This document shows, in pieces, positions 26,589 through 35,000 of a stretch of DNA of 64,000 nt (its first letter is position 1; each line of letters opens with the position of its first letter). Made by a program: the position numbers and the translations under genes. Source of the stretch: Kluyvera ascorbata_C (lineage in GTDB: Bacteria > Pseudomonadota > Gammaproteobacteria > Enterobacterales > Enterobacteriaceae); contig NZ_JBIQOI010000013.1 in assembly GCF_044197065.1 (NCBI RefSeq), positions 29,040 through 93,039 on the forward strand, given 5' to 3'. The notes beneath the pieces were generated by a model. It made no database searches and was not told the origin of the DNA. It saw only the letters and a list, made by a program, of their open reading frames with translations.

Positions 26589-26658
26589 GTGAAAATCCTG
26601 CGGTTTGTTGCGAGCATGGCCGAAGGAATTCGTCTAAAACGTTGCAGTTTGGCACGCG

Positions 26659-26684
26659 GGCGCTGAAAATAGCGCCTGTTTTTA
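26659..26684 (+). terminator. Rho-independent terminator after pldA
   Basis: The stem GGCGCT/AGCGCC has a GAAAAT loop and is followed by TGTTTTTATT. It is 70 bases after the pldA stop and 21 before recQ, so it separates the two genes or attenuates readthrough. Confidence 0.75.
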
Positions 26685-26705
26685 TTTAACGGTAATGGGG
26701 TCAAT

Positions 26706-28535
26706 GTGGCACAGGCGGAAGTTTTAAATCAGGAATCGCTGGCTAAACAGGTTTTGCAAGAGACCTTTGGCTACCAGCAGTTCCGTCCTGGCCAGGAAAC
26801 CATTATCGACACCGTGCTGGAAGGGCGCGACTGCCTGGTCGTGATGCCCACCGGCGGCGGTAAATCGCTATGCTATCAAATTCCTGCGCTGGTGCTTAAC
26901 GGCCTGACGGTGGTGGTTTCACCGCTGATCTCGCTGATGAAGGACCAGGTCGATCAGCTGCTGGCGAACGGCGTCGCGGCGGCCTGTATTAACTCCACTC
27001 AAACTCGTGAACAGCAGCAAGAGGTGATGGCTGGCTGCCGCAGCGGGCAGATTCGCCTGCTGTATATCGCCCCGGAACGCCTGATGCTGGATAACTTCCT
27101 TGAGCATCTGGCGCACTGGAATCCGGCGATGCTGGCGGTGGATGAAGCGCACTGTATCTCGCAGTGGGGGCATGATTTCCGCCCGGAATATGCCGCCCTG
27201 GGTCAACTGCGCCAGCGATTCCCTGCGTTGCCGTTTATGGCGTTGACCGCCACCGCCGATGACACCACCCGCAGCGATATTGTCCGCCTGCTGGGGTTGA
27301 ACGATCCGTTTATCCAAATCAGCAGTTTTGACCGCCCGAATATTCGCTACATGCTGATGGAGAAGTTCAAGCCTCTCGACCAACTGATGCGCTACGTGCA
27401 GGAGCAGCGCGGTAAATCTGGCATTATTTACTGCAATAGCCGCGCGAAGGTGGAAGACACCGCCGCCCGCTTGCAGAGCCGCGGCATCAGCGCGGGGGCC
27501 TATCACGCCGGGCTTGAAAATAACGTGCGCGCCGACGTGCAGGAAAAATTCCAGCGCGACGATTTGCAAATCGTGGTGGCTACCGTGGCTTTCGGGATGG
27601 GCATCAACAAGCCTAACGTCCGTTTCGTGGTGCACTTCGACATTCCGCGCAATATCGAATCCTACTATCAGGAGACCGGTCGCGCTGGTCGAGACGGCTT
27701 GCCAGCGGAAGCGATGCTGTTTTACGACCCGGCGGATATGGCGTGGCTACGCCGCTGCCTGGAAGAAAAACCTGAGGGCATGTTGCAGGACATTGAGCGG
27801 CATAAGCTCAACGCGATGGGGGCGTTTGCTGAAGCGCAGACCTGCCGTCGCCTGGTGCTGCTCAACTACTTTGGCGAAGGTCGTCAGGAGCCGTGCGGTA
27901 ACTGCGATATCTGCCTCGACCCACCGAAACAGTACGACGGCGTGCAGGACGCGCAGATTGCGCTCTCCACCATTGGGCGGGTTAACCAGCGCTTTGGGAT
28001 GGGCTATGTCGTTGAGGTGATTCGCGGTGCGAACAGCCAGCGTATCCGCGAATTCGGCCACGATAAACTGAAAGTCTACGGGATGGGGCGCGATAAAAGT
28101 CACGAACACTGGGTCAGCGTTATTCGCCAGCTTATCCACTTAGGTTTCGTCACCCAGAACATTGCTCAACATTCGGCGCTGCAGCTTACCGACGCATCCC
28201 GCCCGGTGTTGCGCGGTGAAGCGCCGCTGCAACTTGCGGTACCGCGTATCGTGGCGCTGAAGCCGCGTGTGATGCAGAAAGCGGCGGTAGGCAATTATGA
28301 CAAACAGCTGTTTGCCAAACTGCGCAAGCTGCGTAAAGCGATTGCCGATGAAGAAAATATCCCGCCTTATGTGGTCTTCAACGATGCCACGCTGATTGAG
28401 ATGGCTGAACAAATGCCAATCTCCCCGAGCGATATGCTCAGCGTCAACGGCGTTGGTACGCGTAAGCTCGAGCGTTTTGGCCGTGAGTTTCTGGCGCTTA
28501 TCCGCGCTCACGTCGACGGCGACGATGAGGAGTAG
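26706..28535 (+). CDS. recQ: ATP-dependent DNA helicase RecQ
   Basis: RecQ is a 3'-to-5' superfamily 2 helicase that initiates recombination in the RecF pathway and restrains illegitimate recombination. It begins at a GTG at 26706 and has 609 residues as in E. coli. Motifs in order: Walker A PTGGGKS (about 49-55), DEAH box VDEAHC (about 145), motif VI QETGRAGRDG (about 322), the RQC zinc site with its four cysteines (CRR...CGNCDIC), a winged helix, and the C-terminal HRDC domain. It is followed at 81 bases by rhtC. Confidence 0.97.
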   Translation: MAQAEVLNQESLAKQVLQETFGYQQFRPGQETIIDTVLEGRDCLVVMPTGGGKSLCYQIPALVLNGLTVVVSPLISLMKDQVDQLLANGVAAACINSTQTREQQQEVMAGCRSGQIRLLYIAPERLMLDNFLEHLAHWNPAMLAVDEAHCISQWGHDFRPEYAALGQLRQRFPALPFMALTATADDTTRSDIVRLLGLNDPFIQISSFDRPNIRYMLMEKFKPLDQLMRYVQEQRGKSGIIYCNSRAKVEDTAARLQSRGISAGAYHAGLENNVRADVQEKFQRDDLQIVVATVAFGMGINKPNVRFVVHFDIPRNIESYYQETGRAGRDGLPAEAMLFYDPADMAWLRRCLEEKPEGMLQDIERHKLNAMGAFAEAQTCRRLVLLNYFGEGRQEPCGNCDICLDPPKQYDGVQDAQIALSTIGRVNQRFGMGYVVEVIRGANSQRIREFGHDKLKVYGMGRDKSHEHWVSVIRQLIHLGFVTQNIAQHSALQLTDASRPVLRGEAPLQLAVPRIVALKPRVMQKAAVGNYDKQLFAKLRKLRKAIADEENIPPYVVFNDATLIEMAEQMPISPSDMLSVNGVGTRKLERFGREFLALIRAHVDGDDEE

Positions 28536-28616
28536 TCAGTTCGCGGAAAAAGTGCAAAGATGGTTGCTCACTGTACTATTTTCCGCGAATTTATCGTCCC
28601 GTTTGGTAGGTCTATC

Positions 28617-29237
28617 ATGATTACGCTGTTTCTGACCGTCGCGCTGGTGCACATCATTGCTTTGATGAGCCCGGGGCCGGACTTCTTTTTTGTCTCCCAG
28701 ACTGCCGTTAGCCGCTCGCGCAAAGAAGCGATGATGGGCGTGCTGGGGATCACCTGTGGCGTGATGGTCTGGGCTGGCGTCGCGCTGCTTGGTCTGCACC
28801 TGATTATCGAAAAAATGGCGTGGTTGCACACCATCATTATGGTCGGCGGCGGCCTGTACCTGTGCTGGATGGGCTACCAGATGCTGCGTGGGGCGCTGAA
28901 GAAAGAGAAGGTCGATTCAGCCGAACCGCAGGTTGAACTGGCTCAGGGCGGGCGCAGCTTTATGAAAGGCCTGCTGACTAACCTGGCGAACCCAAAAGCG
29001 ATTATCTACTTTGGCTCGGTGTTCTCACTGTTTGTCGGCGATAACGTCGGCGCGGGCGAACGCTGGGGGATCTTCTTGCTGATTATCCTTGAAACGCTGG
29101 CCTGGTTTACCGTGGTGGCGAGTCTGTTTGCGCTACCTGCTATGCGTCGCGGCTATCAGCGTGCGGCGAAGTGGATTGACGGCGTGGCGGGCACGTTGTT
29201 CGCGGGCTTCGGCATTCACCTGATTATATCGCGCTAA
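28617..29237 (+). CDS. rhtC: Threonine efflux protein
   Basis: RhtC is an inner-membrane LysE/RhtB-family exporter that confers resistance to excess threonine. The ATG at 28617 gives 206 residues beginning MITLFLTVALVHIIALMSPGPDFFFV, equal to E. coli. An upstream in-frame ATG at 28560 would add 19 residues with no match. The SPGPDFFF motif (about 18-25) and TNLANPKAIIYF (about 120) are family hallmarks. It is convergent with rhtB. Confidence 0.95.
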   Translation: MITLFLTVALVHIIALMSPGPDFFFVSQTAVSRSRKEAMMGVLGITCGVMVWAGVALLGLHLIIEKMAWLHTIIMVGGGLYLCWMGYQMLRGALKKEKVDSAEPQVELAQGGRSFMKGLLTNLANPKAIIYFGSVFSLFVGDNVGAGERWGIFLLIILETLAWFTVVASLFALPAMRRGYQRAAKWIDGVAGTLFAGFGIHLIISR

Positions 29238-29244
29238 GTTGTTG

Positions 29245-29272
29245 GCCCACTCGGTATCGTTATCGGGTGGGC
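29245..29272. terminator. Hairpin between convergent rhtC and rhtB
   Basis: GCCCAC (29245-29250) pairs with GTGGGC (29267-29272), with further partial pairing inside (TCG/CGG). There is no T-run, so it is a weak or Rho-assisted terminator at best. Confidence 0.4.
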
Positions 29273-29407
29273 TGTGCGGTGTTTAGTGGCGGAGTTGCTG
29301 GAGTTCATCGGGAGAAAGTCCGGTGTTCTCTGATGTTCGATAAGGACGTGGACATAGCCGCTCCCGGTGGTGGGCTGCACCCCGCGACAAAATTTTGCGC
29401 GCCGGAT

Positions 29408-30028
29408 TCAGGCATGCCGTGCCGATGCCAGCAGCGCTCCTACCAGCATAAACAGCGAACCAAACACTTTGTTCAGCGCCTTCATCTGCTTCGGTCCTTT
29501 AATCCACGCCGAGATCCGCTGCGCCAGCGTGGCGTAACCAATCATCACGATAATATCTACGACGATGGTCGTTATCCCGAGCACCAGATACTGCATAACC
29601 TGCGGCTGGTGCGGCACGATAAACTGCGGGAATAGTGCCGCGAGGAACACGATGCTTTTCGGGTTGGTCAGGTTAACGAATACTGCGCGCTGGAACAGCT
29701 TGCCACGGCTTTGCGTCTTCGCCAGCGTGTTCAGATCAATGGAGCCTGCAGCGCGCCACTGCTGAATACCGAGCCAGATAAGGTACGCTGCACCCGCCCA
29801 TTTCAATACCTCAAAGGCCAACAGGGAGCGCGAGAAGAGTGTCCCGAGGCCTACGCCAACCAGCACGATGTGAATAGCCAGGCCGGTTTGCAGACCGGCA
29901 ATCGATGCCGCAGCTCCGCGATAACCGTGGTTAATCGAGGTGGTCATGGTATTGATCGCCCCTGAGCCCGGAGAAAGGCTGAGAATTATGGATGTGAGCA
30001 GGTAGGCGAACCACCATTCGAAGGTCAT
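29408..30028 (-). CDS. rhtB: Homoserine/homoserine lactone efflux protein
   Basis: RhtB is a LysE-family inner-membrane exporter for homoserine and homoserine lactone, a close paralogue of the neighbouring RhtC. The ATG at 30028 gives 206 residues starting MTFEWWFAYLLTSIILSLSPGSGAINTM, matching E. coli; the ATG at 30064 would add 12 residues. The SPGSGAINTM and VNLTNPKSIVFLAALFPQF motifs are intact. In E. coli the next gene upstream of rhtB is pldB; here 8 kb of extra DNA intervenes. Confidence 0.95.
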   Translation of the reverse strand: MTFEWWFAYLLTSIILSLSPGSGAINTMTTSINHGYRGAAASIAGLQTGLAIHIVLVGVGLGTLFSRSLLAFEVLKWAGAAYLIWLGIQQWRAAGSIDLNTLAKTQSRGKLFQRAVFVNLTNPKSIVFLAALFPQFIVPHQPQVMQYLVLGITTIVVDIIVMIGYATLAQRISAWIKGPKQMKALNKVFGSLFMLVGALLASARHA

Positions 30029-30200
30029 GAGAAACTCCCTGATTGTCTGTTTTTTTTGCCACAATACGCTACTGGCATTGCATTTGGTCAGGTATCAGAA
30101 AAAAAGGATTAACGTGGTCTGCGAGGCGCAATATCCGATGTTTTTCCGGGTAATAGCCCAATAAACAAGAGAAAATACGAGTGCCGTTGAGTGATGGCAA

Positions 30201-30236
30201 GAAACCGCGACGCATAAACGATGACGTCGCGGTTTC
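30201..30236 (-). terminator. Strong hairpin at the 3' end of the adhesin operon
   Basis: GAAACCGCGACG (30201-30212) and CGTCGCGGTTTC (30225-30236) form a perfect 12-bp stem with a 12-base loop. It begins 10 bases after the stop codon of the last operon gene. Neither strand has a T-run after the stem, so termination would need Rho; the hairpin could instead protect the mRNA 3' end. Confidence 0.55.
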
Positions 30237-30246
30237 ACGTTAAACG

Positions 30247-31212
30247 TTATTTCTTTTTGGCTGATTTTGCCGGGGGAGATTTAACGACAGGTTTTTCCTT
30301 CATGATGGGCACAATCGCTATTTTTACATAATAGTCAGCCCCCATAATTTTACCTCCCCCCAGCCACGGTACGTCTCGAGAGAGCAGTTGGATGCTTTCG
30401 CCGTTTTTCACCAGACGGTTCCCGATAGTGTTGCGAAGACTATATCCGCTGGCGGTAATGCTCTCCAGTGTGAGGGTTTTGTTGTCATCGCTGCGATAAA
30501 ACGTATCTACTGATTTGAGATATTCCGCCGCATAGTTCTGCACGATTGCGACGATATACTCATGGTAAGTCTGAGCGCTGACGGGGCTACTGGCCTGAAT
30601 ATTCTGGGCGGTGACGGCATAAAGCTGCGCGGTTGCCCGCGCGACGGCCATTTTAAATCTGGCATCCTGTATAAATCGTGCCTGGTTAAAGACCACCGAC
30701 TCCTTTTTTATTGTTGGTGGAGAAGGGGGCGTTTTGCTTTCTGTTTTCCAGAATGCCCACCCGGAGCTTTCAACCTGAGTAGGTTGAGGCGCGGGCACCT
30801 CGCTGACCACTTTCTTAAAATAGGCCTGATTGTCTTCGCTTAAAAACACCGAGGTCGCCAACCAGGCAGCACAGGCGGTCTGCCGTTCGTGGAGCGTTCC
30901 CGTGGTGGCAAGGTACCCCAGGTCACCGGTCAGACTCAGTTTTTGGATATCTATTTTGTTCTGGCGTAGCTGTCGATTGACGTCTGGTTGCGTGGTATTG
31001 CCGCGGGCCAGATCGCAAACCTGTTGCATGAGGAAATTATTACGTTTCCCTGCTAGCAGCGGCGTCAGGTTAAAAAGGGTATCAGTAATAATATTATACG
31101 CGGGGGCGCTAATATATTTTATCGGGAGATCCTGGGGTGCGGCAAAGGTAGACGCGCCTGCCAGCAGAGTAAGACCGCCGGCGGCGGTCCTGATAGTCAT
31201 GTTTCTGCTCAT
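30247..31212 (-). CDS. Exported protein of unknown function, last gene of the adhesin operon
   Basis: I do not recognise this 321-residue protein. It has a signal peptide (MTIRTAAGGLTLLAGASTFA, residues 5-24, with cleavage likely near FAA-PQD) and no lipobox, then a mostly helical, Gln/Thr-rich region. A Pro-rich segment lies at about residues 145-170 (PAPQPTQVESS, ESKTPPSPPT). The C-terminal tail is very basic (KSPPAKSAKKK). Two cysteines, in LMQQVCDL and RQTACAAW, could form a disulfide. It starts five bases after the lipoprotein gene, so the two are co-transcribed and probably coupled. The start could also be the ATG at 31200 (MTIRT). I infer a periplasmic accessory role for the adhesin, without direct evidence. 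Confidence 0.75.
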   Translation of the reverse strand: MSRNMTIRTAAGGLTLLAGASTFAAPQDLPIKYISAPAYNIITDTLFNLTPLLAGKRNNFLMQQVCDLARGNTTQPDVNRQLRQNKIDIQKLSLTGDLGYLATTGTLHERQTACAAWLATSVFLSEDNQAYFKKVVSEVPAPQPTQVESSGWAFWKTESKTPPSPPTIKKESVVFNQARFIQDARFKMAVARATAQLYAVTAQNIQASSPVSAQTYHEYIVAIVQNYAAEYLKSVDTFYRSDDNKTLTLESITASGYSLRNTIGNRLVKNGESIQLLSRDVPWLGGGKIMGADYYVKIAIVPIMKEKPVVKSPPAKSAKKK

Positions 31213-31217
31213 CGAGC

Positions 31218-32015
31218 TTATTTACCTGTGGTATCGAGCGTCATTCGACGATTGGGCGCCAGACACTGAATCACAGCTGGAGAGGTTTTCCCCGGGCAAT
31301 AAACACGCGGCATCGCATCACCCATCCCTTGAGTCTGAATAATATTGCCAGAGATACCGTTATCGATGAGCAACTGTTTCACCGATTCCGCACGAGCCTG
31401 AGAGAGCGCCAGATTGCTTGCCGGGCTGCCGATACGGTCGGTATAGCCTTTTATCAGAATAAGGTTGCCGTTAGCTTCCGTGTCTTTAAGGTCGGCAGCT
31501 AATCTGTTCACTTGCTGAACGCCTTCGTCACTCAGTCTGGCGCTGCCAAAAGCAAAGAGACTTTCGGCATTTAACTCTTGATGTATCTGGGCTGCTACCG
31601 GGGCAGCGGCAGGTTTTGCTGGGGTCGACAGACAGTTTTCCGGCAGGAAGTAGAAGCTTTGCGCTTTCATGTCGGAATCAAACAGGACCTTGTACTGACA
31701 GACACGTACGGAGTTGTCGGCCTGGGTGAAGTTGAAAATATAGTCCCACTCTTTTACCCGGAAGACGCCTTCATCAAAATGTGGCACACCGATTAATTCA
31801 TACACTTCGGCTTTGGTCAGCCCTGGGCGCATTTGCTTCAGGTTATCCACATTCACAAAGCTGCCTTCTGTACGCACGGCATCGGTTTTATCCGGGAAAA
31901 CGGGAGTCTCGGTTTTCCCATCTGAATTTACATCGCTCACCGAACGGGTACAGGCGGTTAATAACGTCAGGCCGCCAACCAGCAAGGCCAGACGCGCATA
32001 GTTCGTATAATTCAT
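31218..32015 (-). CDS. BamE-like/OmpA-like lipoprotein, TpgA-type partner of the adhesin
   Basis: A 265-residue lipoprotein precursor. The signal peptide ends with lipobox LTAC (Cys22). A SmpA/OmlA (BamE)-like domain follows at about residues 50-115 (NLKQMRPGLTKAEVYELIGVPHF...WDYIFNF). A C-terminal OmpA-like peptidoglycan-binding domain (about 145-262) carries KGYTDRIGSPASNLALSQAR, with the Asp and Arg that contact diaminopimelate. This domain pair, next to a trimeric autotransporter gene, recalls TpgA of Acinetobacter Tol 5, which links the adhesin AtaA to peptidoglycan; the match is by architecture and memory. The ATG at 32015 has AAGGA at seven bases; a TTG at 32021 is too close to it. Confidence 0.85.
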   Translation of the reverse strand: MNYTNYARLALLVGGLTLLTACTRSVSDVNSDGKTETPVFPDKTDAVRTEGSFVNVDNLKQMRPGLTKAEVYELIGVPHFDEGVFRVKEWDYIFNFTQADNSVRVCQYKVLFDSDMKAQSFYFLPENCLSTPAKPAAAPVAAQIHQELNAESLFAFGSARLSDEGVQQVNRLAADLKDTEANGNLILIKGYTDRIGSPASNLALSQARAESVKQLLIDNGISGNIIQTQGMGDAMPRVYCPGKTSPAVIQCLAPNRRMTLDTTGK

Positions 32016-32034
32016 CGTCAATTCCTTCTTAACG

Positions 32035-32055
32035 CCCCGGTACGATGTACCGGGG
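32035..32055 (-). promoter_or_regulatory. Intergenic hairpin between adhesin and lipoprotein genes
   Basis: CCCCGGTAC (32035-32043) and GTACCGGGG (32047-32055) form a perfect 9-bp stem with a 3-base loop. It lies in the 60-base gap after the adhesin stop and 20 bases before the lipoprotein start. No T-run follows on the minus strand, so it is more likely an mRNA-processing, stabilising or attenuating structure than a full terminator. Confidence 0.6.
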
Positions 32056-32075
32056 ATCTATTGTTTAACTCAGAC

Positions 32076-35000
32076 TTACCACTGATAACCGATGCCGACA
32101 GCAGCGCCGATATCACCCTGGCTATTGGTTGTGCCGGACATCTTAGTGACCCATTTGCCGTTGTCAGAGACGGTGGATACGCCAAAGGCAAGGGCAGATT
32201 CGCCGCCATAACCGCCTGCGCCCATGCTGAACATGCTGGCCCCTGCAGAATAAGGCTGCGGTAAGCTCGCCATCGCCATTGCGCCTGCGATACCGGCGCT
32301 GAGTTTGTCGTCCTGATCGTCAATCATATTTTTCAGGTCGTTAAACTTGTTGTTGGTGTACTGATAAGTCTGTTTCAACTGGCTGACGTTGACCGCATCG
32401 GTATCGGCAGTACCGGCCGCGACGTTGGTGATTTGACGCTCACCGCCTGAATAGCCCACAGAAACGCTGTTCTCACGATCGGTGACGGAGTTGGCCCCCA
32501 GAGCGACAGAGTTTTCATGGCTGGCGGTGGCGCTGGTGCCAATCGCCGTGCTGTTTGTGGCGCTGGCAACGGAACCCGCGCCCCCTGCGACGGCATCGTT
32601 GCCGGTGACGGATGGTTTCGACAGGTTGCTGGTGTTATTCACCTGGAACATGCCGTCCGTACCTTCCGCGATATTGGTGACGCTCTGGTTAACCGTATCG
32701 AGCTGGCTTTTGTTAACCGCATCGCTGGCGTTCACACCGTCGGCGACGTTGCTGATGATGGTGCCGCCAGTATGGGTGGATTCATCGTAGGTCTCTCCAC
32801 CAACGGTGATTTTGCCGTAGTTGATGCTGCCATCTTCGTTGACGTCGTACTTCACGCCGGTGTTGTCGAGCGTGTCGATATTGATCGTCAGGTTTTCCAG
32901 CGCCTGATTGGTGGCATACAGCTGGGAACCGTTGATCGCATCAGTACTGGTGGCGCTGATCTGGCCTGCGGCGACGTTGGTGATGGTACGTTCATTACCT
33001 TCACTGCCCACGCTGACGGTGCTGGTCGGGGTAGTGCCGGCAAAAGTGTAATCCTGGCCGCGGATGGTGGTGCCGGTAGTGGCAACCGCTTCTCCGGTGG
33101 TTGAACCTGCACCCAGCGCGACGTCACCGTCATTGCTGGCAACAGCACCTGTGCCCATCGCTACGCTGTCATTGCCGACCGACAGCGCATCTTGTCCGAT
33201 AGCAGTACTGCTCGTCCCCGTGGCGACCGCGTCATTGCCCATCGCGATGGAACTCTCGCCATTGGCCTGCGCGTTTGGCCCTACCGCGACAGAGTCGGTG
33301 CCATTAGCAGCGGAATCGGCTTTTTCGGAGTTGGCATGGAAGTACTTGCTGCCGCTGTTATAGATTGAGCTGGTGGCTGCATTTAACTGCTGAACGTTGA
33401 CGGCATCGCTGTCGTTCACCCCCCAGGCGACGTTGGTGATGGTGGTACCGCCGGTTTTGGTGTCGCTATCGTATTCGTCACCACCCAGCGTAATGCTGTT
33501 GTAGTTCACCGAGCCGTCGGCGTTGGTGTCGTATTTGACTGCGGCGCCATCCAGTGTGCCGATGCTTAAATCGAGGTTTTCCAGCGCCTGATTGGTGGCA
33601 TACAGCTGGGAGCCGTTGATGGCATCGGTGCTGGTTTCGCTCAGTTGGCCTGCAGCGACGTTGGTGATGGTGCGTTCGTTACCGGCGCTGCCGACGCTGA
33701 CGGTGCTGGTTGGGCTGGTTCCGGCGAAGGTGTAATCGGTGCCGCGAATGGTAACGCCACTGGTGCCCACCGCCGCTTCCGTTGTGGAGTCAGCGCCGAG
33801 TGCGATATCACCGTCGTTATTGGCCTGCGCGCCGTTACCGAGCGCGAGGCTGTTAACGCCGGCGGAGGTGGCGTTATAGCCCACCGCAGTGCTGCCCTGG
33901 CCGGTTGCGTAGGAATCGGCTTCGGTCAGCCCCTCTTCATTGGTGCGGACATAACGAATGCCGGTACCGTTGGCATCGGTATAGGTGGCGCTGGTGTCCC
34001 CGGCGATATCGGTGATAACGGTATTGATATCGGTCACATCAGCGTTGGTTTCGTTGAGCTGCGACATGTTGACCGCGTCGCTGTCATCAACGCCACGCGC
34101 CACGTTGGTGATGGTGGTACCGCCGGACTGGGTAGCGCTGTTATAGGTATCGCCGCCCAGCGTCACGCTGTTGTAGTTAATGGAGCCGTCGGTGTTGGTG
34201 TCGTATTTGACGGCAATATCGTCCAGCCCGGAGACATCGACAGAAATATCTTCCAGTGCCTGGTTGGTGGCGTTCAGCTGTGAGCCGTTGACGGCGTCGG
34301 TGCTGGTTTCGCTAAGCTGGCCTGCGGCGACGTTGGTGATGGTGCGTTCGTTACCGGCGCTGCCAATGCTGACGGTGCTGGTTGGGCTGGTTCCGGCGAA
34401 GGCATACTCCGTCCCATTAATGGTAACGCTGCTGGTGCCCACCGCCGCTTCCGTTGTGGAGTCAGCGCCGAGTGCGATATCACCGTCGTTATTGGCCTGT
34501 GCGCCGTTGCCGAGAGCGAGGCTGTTAACGCCGGCGGAGGTGGCGTTATAGCCCACCGCAGTGCTGCCCTGGCCGGTTGCATAGGAATCGGCTTCGGTCA
34601 GCCCCTCTTCATTGGTGCGGACATAACGAATGCCGGTACCGTTGGCATCGGTATAGGTGGCGCTGGTGTCCCCGGCGATATCGGTGATAACGGTATTGAT
34701 ATCGTCCACATCAGCGTTGGTTTCGTTGAGCTGCGACATGTTGACCGCGTCGCTGTCATCAACGCCACGCGCCACGTTGGTGATGGTGGTACCGCCGGAC
34801 TGGGTAGCGCTGTTATAGGTATCACCGCCCAGCGTGACGCTGTTGTAGTTAATGGAGCCGTCGGTGTTGGTGTCGTATTTCACTGCCTGATCGGCCAGCG
34901 CATCAATCGCTTCGTCAGTGGCATAAAGCTGGGATCCGTTGATCGCATCGGTACTGGTTGCACTGATTCTGCCCGCGCCGACGTTGGTGATGGTGCGTTC

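Noticed and set aside
32517..34283. Plus-strand Gly/Val-rich ORFs inside the adhesin gene
   Set aside because: They are antisense readings of the adhesin repeats; the repeat period appears in both strands, but only the minus strand has a signal peptide, anchor and ribosome site.
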